Positions 1-6,666 of a stretch of DNA of 18,761 nt are shown piece after piece. Both the position numbers and the translations under genes were made by a program. The stretch comes from an uncultured Collinsella sp. Lineage in GTDB: Bacteria > Actinomycetota > Coriobacteriia > Coriobacteriales > Coriobacteriaceae. The stretch is taken from NCBI GenBank assembly GCA_900541175.1, contig UQIT01000034.1, positions 1-18,761 of the forward strand. The letters run 5' to 3'. The notes under the pieces were generated by a model. That model saw only the letters and a list, made by a program, of their open reading frames with translations. It searched no databases and was not told the origin of the DNA. Numbering within the stretch: position 1 is the first letter of the stretch; each line of letters starts with the position of its first letter.

Positions 1-563
1 TCTGGACGCTCGGCCCCCCTCCCCTTTTGCTGAGAGGCATCCGAGCCGCTAAAGAACGGCAGGCCCGCACCGGGACGACCAGCACCGGCGCCGGCAAGCG
101 GACGCTTCTTGTCCTGGTCCTTGGCGGTGAGTTTCTCGATAGCCTTTTTGATGGAGGCGGACGACACACCCAAGCGCATGAGGATGTCCATGGCCATGCC
201 GTTGCCCTCTTCGACGATGCCGATCAGCAGGTGCTCGGTCGACACGTAGGTCTGGTTGTTCTCGCGTGCCACACGGAAAGAACGCTCCATCACGCTGATG
301 ACGAGCGGCGTAAAGGCGAGCTTGGCGGCCTCGGTCTCCTCGCTGGGCTCGGGCACCGTGGTCTGGACCTCCTTGAGGGTATCCATGATGTCATCGTAGG
401 AGATATCGAGCGAGCGCAGTGCCTCGGCGGCAATACCCTCGTCCTCCTTAGCGAGCGCGAGCAGCAGGTGCTCGGTGCCCACCTTATTTGAGTGCAGATC
501 GAGCGCCTCTTGCTTGGCCATGGACATGACCTTGCGCGCGCGATCGGTAAAACGGTCTAACAT
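1..563 (-). CDS. clpC: ClpC-type AAA+ chaperone, N-terminal part (gene runs off the window)
   Basis: The first 187 codons of a ClpC/Hsp100 unfoldase, which in this family feeds substrates to ClpP in the cytoplasm. The start is an ATG at 561-563, and the protein opens MLDRFTDRARKVMSMAKQEA. Two ClpA/B-type N-terminal repeats are visible: repeat 1 contains VGTEHLLLAL (about residues 28-37) and repeat 2 contains VSTEHLLIGI (about 103-112). After about residue 145 comes a linker rich in Gly, Ala, Pro and Lys, longer and less conserved than I expect before the first AAA+ domain. Both ATPase domains and any ClpP-binding loop lie beyond position 1, so ClpC rather than ClpA or ClpB is inferred from the N-domain alone. 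A weak GGAA lies upstream of the start. No ctsR or mcsAB genes stand immediately upstream; the neighbour there is a DUF2798-like gene. Confidence 0.88.
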   Translation of the reverse strand, partial: MLDRFTDRARKVMSMAKQEALDLHSNKVGTEHLLLALAKEDEGIAAEALRSLDISYDDIMDTLKEVQTTVPEPSEETEAAKLAFTPLVISVMERSFRVARENNQTYVSTEHLLIGIVEEGNGMAMDILMRLGVSSASIKKAIEKLTAKDQDKKRPLAGAGAGRPGAGLPFFSGSDASQQKGRGAERP

Positions 564-599
564 GCTAGTTCCTCTTAGACGAGCTAGTTTTTCAAACGC

Positions 600-624
600 A
601 AAGCGCCACTCGTGGCGGCGCTTT
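600..624 (-). promoter_or_regulatory. Hairpin in the clpC 5' leader
   Basis: Perfect inverted repeat AAAGCGCC / GGCGCTTT with a 9-nt loop, 37 bases upstream of the clpC ATG. On the minus strand it is followed by GCGTTTG, so it lacks the U-run of a good terminator. Further upstream on the minus strand a TATACT hexamer (complement of 644-649) could be a -10 box, but no convincing -35 is visible. The rest of the 185-base gap (564-748) shows no gene. A second small inverted repeat CTAGGC/GCCTAG (730-735 and 747-752) overlaps the stop codon of the next gene. Confidence 0.4.
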
Positions 625-748
625 GGTCTCTTTACCCATATGGAGTATATGTTAACCGTTGGGACCTTTCCCACCCGTAGCCGCGCGACAACGTCTACAA
701 AAAAGGAATCGCCGGGTGCGGTGGGCGCTCTAGGCTAGAGGCTGTTGC

Positions 749-1342
749 CTAGCAGGCAGGCTCGGCGTCCATGCTCTCGGCAACGTCATTGACGGCATCG
801 GCAACGGGAGCGCCAGGCATACGCACAAGCTCCATATGCTGTTCTTCAAAGACGGTTCCCATGGGGAAGGCGCGGCGGAAGACAAAGCGAGCAACCGGAC
901 CAGCCACCAGTAGGTTCCAGGGCAGGGCCATGATAAAGTTGCGCGGAATGTTGACGAGCCACATCATCGGCAGCGCCTGCAAATTGGCAAGCGGGCCGCC
1001 GGGCATATGGAACAGGCCTTCACACGCGCCGTAGAGCGACATGATGATAACCATGGGAACGACCATGCAGGAGCTGACGGCGAGCGTCATGGCAAGCGGC
1101 GAGCTCTTGCCCGGCGTGACCAGAAATTTAAAGGCGAAACCCTTGGCAAGGGGGCTGGCAACAAACCAGTCGCAGCACATGGCAAAAACGTAGGCAACGG
1201 GGAAGCCGAGCCACGCGGCGGCAACAACCTCGCCGTTGATGACCCCATGCTGCAGGGCAACGTTGTAGATGCTCATCCAGAGCACCATGCAAAAGCACAT
1301 GATAAAGGTGAACAGCAGGCTCTCTCGTTTGTTGATAGGCAT
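749..1342 (-). CDS. DUF2798-like integral membrane protein
   Basis: A 197-residue membrane protein of unknown function. I chose the ATG at 1340-1342 (MPINKRESLLFTF) over a GTG 39 bases upstream because AAAGGA lies 11 bases before it and the extra residues look non-coding. Four hydrophobic segments are visible. The two halves resemble each other: each begins with a membrane span followed by a short polar turn and a second span, and each ends near an aromatic/basic stretch (WFVASPLAKGFAFKFLV and WNLLVAGPVARFVFR). This fits a tandem DUF2798 fold. The C-terminal 30 residues are acidic and probably cytoplasmic. The stop is TAG. A strong terminator-like hairpin sits just upstream (1386-1437), so expression may be uncoupled from, or attenuated relative to, the exporter gene before it. 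Assignment is by pattern, not alignment. Confidence 0.65.
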   Translation of the reverse strand: MPINKRESLLFTFIMCFCMVLWMSIYNVALQHGVINGEVVAAAWLGFPVAYVFAMCCDWFVASPLAKGFAFKFLVTPGKSSPLAMTLAVSSCMVVPMVIIMSLYGACEGLFHMPGGPLANLQALPMMWLVNIPRNFIMALPWNLLVAGPVARFVFRRAFPMGTVFEEQHMELVRMPGAPVADAVNDVAESMDAEPAC

Positions 1343-1385
1343 AAAGGGCAAAATCCTTTCTGTGTTACGCCGCAACACCACGCAA

Positions 1386-1437
1386 CAAAAACGGGCGGGC
1401 GAGATGGAGCTGTTGGGACTTCATCTCGCCCGCCCGT
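1386..1437 (-). terminator. Strong Rho-independent terminator or attenuator
   Basis: Perfect 16-bp inverted repeat (arms 1391-1406 and 1422-1437, ACGGGCGGGCGAGATG and its complement) with a 15-nt loop. On the minus strand it is followed by TTTTTG. It ends transcription coming from the thrE side only 43-48 bases before the DUF2798 start, which leaves little room for a separate promoter. Confidence 0.8.
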
Positions 1438-1554
1438 GATACGTGCGTCTGCGACTACTTATGTGGTGGAACTACCCTAACACAAACGGCGCGCGCTTCG
1501 TAAGCGTTGAGTTTATGAAAAGATGCAGGGCACCAATAATCCCCCGACCCCATA

Positions 1555-1621
1555 AGTTGCGGTGGAATACGGACTGTTTTGACCCTTTAAGCAGCAATTC
1601 AGTCTCTATTTCACCGCAACT
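1555..1621. repeat. 67-nt imperfect inverted repeat
   Basis: Arms 1555-1576 and 1600-1621 (22 nt each) are complementary apart from three positions, beginning AGTTGCGGTG and ending CACCGCAACT, with a 23-nt loop. There is no U-run on either strand, so it is not a classic terminator. It lies directly beside the GGGAC-loop palindrome at 1625-1657. A 61-codon frame over this area looks like chance. The rest of the 315-base gap 1343-1657 contains no gene I can support. Confidence 0.6.
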
Positions 1622-1624
1622 CAT

Positions 1625-1657
1625 TTGGTGCAAAGTAACCTGTCCCCCTTGTACCAA
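1625..1657 (-). repeat. REP-like palindrome A with GGGAC loop
   Basis: Imperfect stem TTGGTGCAAAG (1625-1635) against CTTGTACCAA (1648-1657), with one bulged A and one G-T pair, and a 12-nt loop (1636-1647). Read on the minus strand the loop is GGGGACAGGTTA. It ends one base before the thrE stop codon (1658-1660). It shares loop sequence and size with the palindromes at 3333-3363 and 9221-9257, while the stems differ. Confidence 0.6.
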
Positions 1658-3226
1658 TTAGCTGGTGTGGCGCCAGCGAGGGTCGGTGAGCGTACGCGCC
1701 ACACCCAGTCCAACGGGCAGAAACGCTACGATGAGCACTGCGCGCACAAACCAGCCGAGCATATTGACCGTGTCGAAGGTGCACATGTAATACATCGAGC
1801 GATACAGATACAAGCCCGGCACCATAATGACAATCGAAGGCACCGTGAGGGCGATGCGCGGGTAGGTGAGCTTGACTTCAGCCAAGCTTGCGAGCAGCCC
1901 CGATACCAGCGCGCCGATAAACGCTGCTGCCTCGGGAGGCATTCCCGTGCTGAGGCCCAGGAAGGGAATCATCGTCGGCGCATCGACAAGGGTCAGACGC
2001 AGGGTATTGGACACGGCGCCGATCAACCCAGCTGCCGCGGCCATCTTTACCGGGCTGTTGAACATCACCGAGAAGCCGAATACGCCAACGAAGCTCATCA
2101 CCACGCGCAGGAGCGTAAGGGCAAGCGGCGAAAGGCCCAGTGGGGCAAAGTCGTCCGGCGCCAGGCCAACACACTCGGCAACCATCCAACCTACGAGGGT
2201 CGCCATCACAATAATCGATACGGCATATGAAAGGCGCTCGATACCGCTTCGCATGTCGAGCTTAGCGATGTCGAGGCCTGCCGTAATGAGTGGAAAGCCG
2301 GGAATCACAAAGAGCATGGCGCCGATATAGCCTTCTTGGTGCGACATTGCCCCCGGTATGACCTGGCCAAGGCCGAGCAATGCCAGCAGATACGAAACGC
2401 AAGCGAGCGCAACGCCGGTCGTCAGCGCGCTGAACTGACCAAGGCCTTGCTTGAGAATATGGGAGCGGGCAAAGTTGCCGACACCCGCGCCCACGAACGC
2501 GCAGGCCATCTCGATAGGGCCGCCGCCGAGCAAAAAGACGAAGGCGCCGCAAGCACAGGCTGCCGCAAGGCCCTGTTGCCAGGGAGAGTAATCAGGCTTT
2601 GAGCTCTCAACGGTCCTGAGCATCTCGTGATACTCGTGTACCGTGAAGCGACGACCATAGGTCTCGATTTCCTTGAGGAAACTCTCCATCATCCAAATGC
2701 GATGGGTATTGACTCCCGTTGTGGGCAGGCTGACAACCTCGTTAAAGCAGTGGCCATCTTCGATGCAAGTGCACTCAAACGACAGAAGACTCAGGTCGAC
2801 GTGAATCGTGACGCCGAGTACGGCAGCAACACGATTCATGGTATCGCGCACGCGCCAGGCACCTGTTCCGCTTGCCAGCATAAGCATGCCGGTGCGGCAG
2901 ATGATGGATGACTTATCGGTGAGTGGCGCATCGACGGCAAGCTCATCGCCTGCCGTCACGATCTGGTGCCAGTCAGTTTTCATATGGAGCGCGCCGGCAC
3001 GAACGCCGTGGTGCATGGGGGCTCTCGAAAGCAGCGAGTCAAGGCGCGAAGGCTGTGGGGGCTCCGCTGATCCGACCTCGTCCTCGTCGGGCTCTTCATC
3101 AATAAGGTCGAAAGTATCGAGCGCCGCCGGCTCGCGACGGTCGATCAATTCCTCGTCCTCATCATCAAAGTAGTTGAACTGATCGAGCATGTCCTCTTCG
3201 ATTGCACGCTCGCTCGCGTCGTCCAT
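1658..3226 (-). CDS. ThrE-family threonine/serine exporter (fused two-domain form)
   Basis: A 522-residue membrane protein resembling Corynebacterium ThrE, which exports threonine and serine. The start is the ATG at 3224-3226 (MDDASERAIEED), with GGGAG 7 bases upstream. In-frame ATG and TTG codons further upstream lack a comparable site. Residues 1 to about 75 are very acidic (many D/E) and look disordered. About 90-210 form a soluble part typical of the DUF1212/ThrE N-terminal domain, with LMLASGTGAWRVRDTM near its start. From about 218 onward there are about ten hydrophobic segments, including VIPGFPLITAGLDIAKLDMR in the middle. The last third (from about 370) matches the position of the small ThrE_2/DUF3815 unit, so both halves are in one chain. 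The stop is TAA. The gene stands alone between hairpin-rich gaps. The exact substrate is inferred from the family. Confidence 0.85.
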   Translation of the reverse strand: MDDASERAIEEDMLDQFNYFDDEDEELIDRREPAALDTFDLIDEEPDEDEVGSAEPPQPSRLDSLLSRAPMHHGVRAGALHMKTDWHQIVTAGDELAVDAPLTDKSSIICRTGMLMLASGTGAWRVRDTMNRVAAVLGVTIHVDLSLLSFECTCIEDGHCFNEVVSLPTTGVNTHRIWMMESFLKEIETYGRRFTVHEYHEMLRTVESSKPDYSPWQQGLAAACACGAFVFLLGGGPIEMACAFVGAGVGNFARSHILKQGLGQFSALTTGVALACVSYLLALLGLGQVIPGAMSHQEGYIGAMLFVIPGFPLITAGLDIAKLDMRSGIERLSYAVSIIVMATLVGWMVAECVGLAPDDFAPLGLSPLALTLLRVVMSFVGVFGFSVMFNSPVKMAAAAGLIGAVSNTLRLTLVDAPTMIPFLGLSTGMPPEAAAFIGALVSGLLASLAEVKLTYPRIALTVPSIVIMVPGLYLYRSMYYMCTFDTVNMLGWFVRAVLIVAFLPVGLGVARTLTDPRWRHTS

Positions 3227-3332
3227 CCCGGTGCTCCCTTCCTGTCGACTAACCCCCATCCTAGGCAGCAACGGCTAAAGGAAACATAAAAGAGACGACT
3301 GTCATGCGAGCCATGTGCGCAATATCCGTTGG

Positions 3333-3363
3333 GTAGTCGTTTAAGAACGTCCCCAATGACTAC
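3333..3363 (-). repeat. REP-like palindrome C with GGGAC loop
   Basis: Stem GTAGTCGTT (3333-3341) pairs with AATGACTAC (3355-3363), nine pairs with one G-T. The 13-nt loop reads GGGGACGTTCTTA on the minus strand. It lies 107 bases upstream of the thrE start. It has the same architecture as palindromes A and B. Confidence 0.55.
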
Positions 3364-3388
3364 ATCGATGTATTGGCAACGTCAGCGA

Positions 3389-3487
3389 GCGGGCCGCATT
3401 TGAGACAAGGTGACGTGAAACGAAAGGGCGCTGACCTTCTGGTCGCGCCCTTGAAGTTGAACGTCAGATTGTCCAAATGCGGCCCGC
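3389..3487 (-). repeat. 99-nt near-perfect hairpin, MITE-like, with terminator-like core
   Basis: Long imperfect inverted repeat of about 43 bp per arm, opening GCGGGCCGCATTTG and closing CAAATGCGGCCCGC. Conserved blocks GACAA, TGACGT and AAGGGCGC also pair inside it, with small mismatches between. The apex (3424-3452) is AAGGGCGC / GCGCCCTT with an inner GACC/GGTC, followed on the minus strand by TTTCGTTT. The core could therefore terminate lysS, whose stop is at 3531-3533. The extended arms are far longer than a terminator needs. The remaining gap 3227-3530 holds two other hairpins and no gene. Confidence 0.6.
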
Positions 3488-3500
3488 GCAGCGTCGAGCC

Positions 3501-3527
3501 GTTACGCGGTTCGTAGAACCGCGTAAC
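3501..3527. repeat. Perfect 12-bp hairpin just after the lysS stop
   Basis: GTTACGCGGTTC (3501-3512) and its exact complement (3516-3527) with a 3-nt loop, starting three bases after the lysS TAA. On the minus strand it is followed by GGCTCG rather than T residues, so it is more likely a 3'-end stabilising structure or a repeat than an intrinsic terminator. Confidence 0.55.
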
Positions 3528-3530
3528 AAG

Positions 3531-5495
3531 TTAGTACATCTTTGCGCCGGCGGGGATGGAGGCGTCGAGCTGGATCAGGTTGAGGCGCTCCTCGCCCTCC
3601 TCCTCGTGGACAGCGCTGATCAGCATGCCGCAGCTGGGAATACCCATCATCTTGCGCGGAGGCAGGTTGGTGATGGCGAGCAAGGTCTTGCCAACCAGGT
3701 CCTCGGGCTCGTAATAAGCGTGAATACCGGAGAGGATGGTGCGGTCGGTGCCGGTGCCGTCGTCGAGCGTAAAGTTCAGCAGCTTCTTGGACTTCTTGAC
3801 GGCCTCGCATGCCTTGACCTTCACAGCGCGGAAGTCGCTCTTGGAGAAGGTATCAAAGTCGACGAACTCCTCAAACAGCGGCTCAACGGCGATCTTGGAG
3901 TAATCGAGCGTGGGCTTAAGCGACTTAACGAATGGGCTCGCGGCGTTGCCGGCCTCGGCAGCCTTGGCGGCAGCGGCACCGGACTGGAAACCCTTCTCGG
4001 GCTTCATGTGCGGGAACAGCAGCACGTCGCGGATAGAAGCCTGGTTGGTAAGCAGCATGACCACGCGGTCGATACCAATGCCAATACCGCCCGCGGGAGG
4101 CATACCGTACTCGAGGGCGCGCACGTAGTCCTCGTCATACTCCATGGCCTCATCGTCGCCGCCGGCCTTCTCGGCCATCTGGGCGGCAAAGCGCTCGGCC
4201 TGGTCGACCGGGTCGTTGAGCTCGGAGAACGCGTTGGCGTACTCGTGGCCGGCAATAACCAGCTCAAAGCGGTGCGTCAGGCGCGGGTCGTCCTCAAAAC
4301 GCTTGGCAAGCGGGCTGACCTCGATGGGGTAATCGCACACGAAGGTCGGGTTGACGATGGTGTCCTCGCCCAGCTCATCGTAGATCTCGGCGATAATCTT
4401 GCCGGCGGTCCACTCGGGCTTAATCTCCAGGCCCTTCTCGCGCGCGGCGGAAGCAAGCTCCTCGACCGGCGTGTCGATGGTGACCTGCTTGCCGAGCACA
4501 TCGGAGACGATGTCGGTCATGGGACGGCTGGCCCACTCACCAGAAAGGTCGATGGTCTGGCCCTGGTACTCGATGACCTCGGGGTTGCCGATGGCCTTGT
4601 TAGCCGCCTTAATGACGCCCTGGGCGAGCGCCTTCATGCCCTCGAGGTCGGAGAAGGCACGGTAGGCCTCCATCGTGGTGAACTCGGGGTTGTGGGTGAG
4701 GTCCATGCCCTCGTTACGGAAGATGCGGCCGATCTCGAACACGCGCTCAAAACCACCGACGATGCAGCGCTTGAGGTGCAGCTCGGTGGCAATACGCAGG
4801 TAGCACTCCTGATCGAGCGCGTTGAAGTGGGTAATGAACGGCTTGGCAGTAGCGCCGCCCTGGATGGTCTGCAGGATGGGGGTCTCGACCTCCATGTAGC
4901 CGTCGGACTCCATAAAGCGACGGAAGGTGGAGAGAATCTGCGAACGCTTACGGAAGGTCTCGCGAACGTCGTCGTTGGCGATCAGGTCAACATAGCGCTG
5001 GCGATAGCGGGTCTCCTTGTCGGAAAGACCGTGGAACTTCTCGGGCAGTGGACGAACGGCCTTGGAAAGCAGGGTCGCGCTCTTAGGGGCAACGGAAAGC
5101 TGGCCGCGCTGGGTGCGCACGACCACGCCGGTCACGCCCAGGATGTCGCCCAGGTCGAGGGCCTTGAGCGTATTCCAGGCAGCCTCGTCCATGTCGTTGA
5201 TGCGGCAGAACAGCTGAATCTCGGCAGTCGCATCGCGCACGACGATGAACATTATCTTGCCCTGGCCGCGCTTGGCGACCACGCGGCCGGCGATCTTCAC
5301 GACGTCCTCGGTGTCCTCGCCATCGGCAAGCTCGGCGTACTTAGTCTCGATATCGGCGACGTAGTCCTCAAGCTCAGAGTGCTCGGGATAGGGGTTCTGG
5401 CCCGCCTCGAACAGGGCGGCGCGCTTGGCCAGGCGGGTGGCGCGCTCGTCGTTGAGCGTCGATGCCTGATCGGCGGCGTTCTGGTTCTCTGCCAT
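3531..5495 (-). CDS. lysS: Lysyl-tRNA synthetase (class II) with C-terminal tRNA-binding domain
   Basis: A 654-residue enzyme that charges tRNA-Lys with lysine in the cytoplasm. ATG at 5493-5495 with GAGGAG 7 bases upstream. An OB-fold anticodon-binding domain (about 65-145, VKIAGRVVAKRGQGKIMFIV) precedes the class II core. Motif 2 is FRNEGMDLTHNPEFTTMEAY (about 259-278), and motif 3 is GIGIGIDRVVMLL followed by the usual RDVLLFP (about 470-490). Residues 545-654 are an extra OB-type tRNA-binding domain, as in the C-terminus of MetRS/Arc1p/EMAPII (FRAVKVKACEAVKKSKKLLN, LPPRKMMGIPSCGMLIS). It is joined by an Ala-rich linker after HMKPEKG, where ordinary bacterial LysRS (about 490-510 residues) ends. 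It follows greA, 79 bases downstream, with a hairpin between them. The stop is TAA. The core identity is certain; the role of the extra domain (tighter tRNA binding) is inferred from relatives. Confidence 0.97.
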   Translation of the reverse strand: MAENQNAADQASTLNDERATRLAKRAALFEAGQNPYPEHSELEDYVADIETKYAELADGEDTEDVVKIAGRVVAKRGQGKIMFIVVRDATAEIQLFCRINDMDEAAWNTLKALDLGDILGVTGVVVRTQRGQLSVAPKSATLLSKAVRPLPEKFHGLSDKETRYRQRYVDLIANDDVRETFRKRSQILSTFRRFMESDGYMEVETPILQTIQGGATAKPFITHFNALDQECYLRIATELHLKRCIVGGFERVFEIGRIFRNEGMDLTHNPEFTTMEAYRAFSDLEGMKALAQGVIKAANKAIGNPEVIEYQGQTIDLSGEWASRPMTDIVSDVLGKQVTIDTPVEELASAAREKGLEIKPEWTAGKIIAEIYDELGEDTIVNPTFVCDYPIEVSPLAKRFEDDPRLTHRFELVIAGHEYANAFSELNDPVDQAERFAAQMAEKAGGDDEAMEYDEDYVRALEYGMPPAGGIGIGIDRVVMLLTNQASIRDVLLFPHMKPEKGFQSGAAAAKAAEAGNAASPFVKSLKPTLDYSKIAVEPLFEEFVDFDTFSKSDFRAVKVKACEAVKKSKKLLNFTLDDGTGTDRTILSGIHAYYEPEDLVGKTLLAITNLPPRKMMGIPSCGMLISAVHEEEGEERLNLIQLDASIPAGAKMY

Positions 5496-5513
5496 AAGTT
5501 AGCTCCTCAAACT

Positions 5514-5546
5514 AAAACGCTCCCCAGGATTCGGTCCCAGGGAGCG
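5514..5546 (-). terminator. Intrinsic terminator/attenuator between greA and lysS
   Basis: Inverted repeat CGCTCCC (5518-5524) / GGGAGCG (5540-5546), with the extra pairing block TCCCAG/CCAGGA partly in the loop. On the minus strand it is followed by TTTTAGTTT. It lies 28 bases after the greA stop and 22 before the lysS start, so it probably ends greA transcripts or lets only part of them read into lysS. Confidence 0.65.
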
Positions 5547-5574
5547 AAAACATACCTTTACGCGGGACCGTGGT

Positions 5575-6045
5575 CTAGCGTGCGATCTTGGCGATGGTGT
5601 AGATGCGGGTCTTGCCGGAAGGCGTAACGACCTCGACGGAGTCGCCCTCGCCATGACCAATGATGGCGTGGCCGACCGGAGACTCGTTGGAGATCTTGTG
5701 CTCGAGCGAGTTGGTCTCGGTGGTACCGACAAGCGTGACCTCCATGACCTCACCGTTGGAATCAATCAACGAAACGGTGGAACCGATGGAGACGGTCAGA
5801 TCACCCGTGGTGGCAGCAACCTGGGCGTTGGCGAGAATAGCCTGAATCTCGGCGATGCGAGCAGCATTCTGGGCCTGCTTGTCCTTGGCGGCATCGTACT
5901 CGGAGTTCTCCGAAAGGTCGCCGAACGCGCGGGCTTCCTTGATGTCCTCGACGATCTCCTTGGCGTAATCGCCCTCACGCCAAGCGAGCTCCTCGACGAG
6001 CTTCTGGCGGCCCTCAGCGGTCAGTACGATCTGGCTTGCGTCCAT
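5575..6045 (-). CDS. greA: Transcription elongation factor GreA
   Basis: A 156-residue factor, normal length for GreA, which enters the RNA polymerase secondary channel and stimulates cleavage of backtracked RNA. ATG at 6043-6045 with GGGGAGA about 8 bases upstream. Residues 1 to about 75 form the antiparallel coiled coil. Its tip carries the acidic pair in ARAFGDLSENSEYDAAKDKQ (about 38-57), the catalytic D/E signature of the family. Residues 80-156 are the FKBP-like C-terminal domain, with the typical SNESPVGHAIIGHGEGD segment and an ending TIAKIAR. The stop is TAG. lysS lies downstream, a common greA-lysS pairing. tatA upstream is separated by its own terminator, so greA probably has its own promoter in 6046-6088, though I cannot point to clear boxes. 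Confidence 0.96.
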   Translation of the reverse strand: MDASQIVLTAEGRQKLVEELAWREGDYAKEIVEDIKEARAFGDLSENSEYDAAKDKQAQNAARIAEIQAILANAQVAATTGDLTVSIGSTVSLIDSNGEVMEVTLVGTTETNSLEHKISNESPVGHAIIGHGEGDSVEVVTPSGKTRIYTIAKIAR

Positions 6046-6088
6046 ACGGATATCTCCCCAACTATGATGTAACGATCAACTGTCAACA

Positions 6089-6127
6089 AAAACGAAAAAG
6101 ACCGGCTAGCCTGCGGGCAAGCCGGTC
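6089..6127 (-). terminator. Rho-independent terminator of tatA
   Basis: GACCGGCT (6100-6107) pairs with AGCCGGTC (6120-6127) around a 12-nt loop, and on the minus strand it is followed by TTTTTCGTTTTTG. It lies 25 bases beyond the tatA stop codon. Confidence 0.85.
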
Positions 6128-6152
6128 AGGTGCTCACCCCAAAGGGATGGGA

Positions 6153-6428
6153 CTACTCTGCGTCCGCGTCGCTGTCCTCTGCCTTCTTTTGCTTAGCAGC
6201 AGCGAGCTTGGCCTCGAGCTCTGCGATTTCCTTGTCCTCCTTGGACTCCTCGACCACAACGTCCTCGGCCTGCTTGGTTTCGCCCTTATCGTCGCCCTCC
6301 ATACCCTCGCGGATATTCTTGACGGTAGAGCCGAGGGACTTACCGAGCTTCGGCAGGTTCTTAGGCCCAAAGATAATCAGGACAACAACGAGAATAATGA
6401 TGAGCTCAGGAGCCCTCAGTCCAAACAT
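6153..6428 (-). CDS. tatA: Sec-independent translocase protein TatA
   Basis: A 91-residue TatA/E-family protein that forms the protein-conducting oligomer of the twin-arginine translocase in the cytoplasmic membrane. I chose the ATG at 6426-6428 (MFGLRAPELIIIL) because GGAGG lies 5 bases upstream and this matches the family N-terminus. The longer open frame runs into the tRNA gene and is not real. One membrane span (about 8-22) is followed by the FGPKNLPKLGKSLG hinge and amphipathic helix (about 21-34). A highly charged tail (about 45-91) is rich in E, K, D and A. No Tyr/Pro features of TatB are visible, so TatA is preferred. The stop is TAG. It is transcribed alone: a promoter with an overlapping palindrome precedes it and a strong terminator follows. 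tatC is not in the window. Confidence 0.9.
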   Translation of the reverse strand: MFGLRAPELIIILVVVLIIFGPKNLPKLGKSLGSTVKNIREGMEGDDKGETKQAEDVVVEESKEDKEIAELEAKLAAAKQKKAEDSDADAE

Positions 6429-6464
6429 GTAGACCTCCACAATACAGCGAGACAAGCTCGAATG

Positions 6465-6493
6465 AGTATACCGCGGGTATCGCGGTATCACAA
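6465..6493 (-). promoter_or_regulatory. tatA promoter with a palindromic operator candidate
   Basis: On the minus strand TTGTGA (complement of 6488-6493), a 17-bp spacer and TATACT (complement of 6465-6470) make a good sigma-70-type promoter 37 bases before the tatA ATG. A perfect inverted repeat ATACCGCG-GGTAT-CGCGGTAT (6468-6488) covers the whole spacer and half of the -10 box, the position of a classic repressor site. Confidence 0.6.
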
Positions 6494-6501
6494 CAATAGC
6501 T

Positions 6502-6530
6502 AAAAAAAGGGACCGCAAGAAGCGGTCCCT
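6502..6530 (-). terminator. Rho-independent terminator of tRNA-Pro
   Basis: AGGGACCGC (6508-6516) pairs with GCGGTCCCT (6522-6530) around a 5-nt loop, followed on the minus strand by seven T. It begins 11 bases after the tRNA CCA end. Confidence 0.9.
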
Positions 6531-6540
6531 CCTCATGCTC

Positions 6541-6617
6541 TGGTCGGGTTGACTGGATTTGAACCAGCGACCCCTGCGTCCCGAACGCAGTGCTCTACCA
6601 AACTGAGCCACAACCCG
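6541..6617 (-). tRNA. tRNA-Pro (anticodon CGG)
   Basis: On the minus strand the acceptor arm CGGGTTG pairs with CAACCCG and is followed by discriminator A and an encoded CCA. The anticodon stem CTGCG/CGCAG encloses the loop TTCGGGA, giving anticodon CGG (codon CCG). The T-loop GTTCAAATC is normal and the D-arm GGCTCAGTTTGGTAGAGC is standard. Total 77 nt including CCA. A terminator follows. Confidence 0.95.
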
Positions 6618-6625
6618 TTAGCTCG

Positions 6626-6631
6626 ACTATA
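6626..6631 (-). promoter_or_regulatory. Probable -10 box of tRNA-Pro
   Basis: TATAGT on the minus strand, 8 bases before the tRNA 5' end. No strong -35 box is visible at 17 bp (CACACG), so the assignment rests on the -10 and its position. Confidence 0.35.
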
Positions 6632-6666
6632 GTAACAAAGATTTCCGTCGTGTGCCAGAGAAATTT

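Noticed and set aside
650..680. CtsR-type operator upstream of clpC (GGTCCCAAC then GGTTAACA on the minus strand)
   Set aside because: It matches the GGTCAAA direct repeat too poorly and the spacing is wrong.
1472..1657. 61-codon minus-strand open frame after thrE
   Set aside because: It runs through two inverted repeats, has no ribosome site and resembles no protein.
3477..5627. 716-codon plus-strand open frame
   Set aside because: It lies antisense to lysS, which has clear class II synthetase motifs. Long antisense frames are expected in GC-rich DNA with this codon bias. The product is an Ala/Leu/Gly/Val-rich composition artefact.
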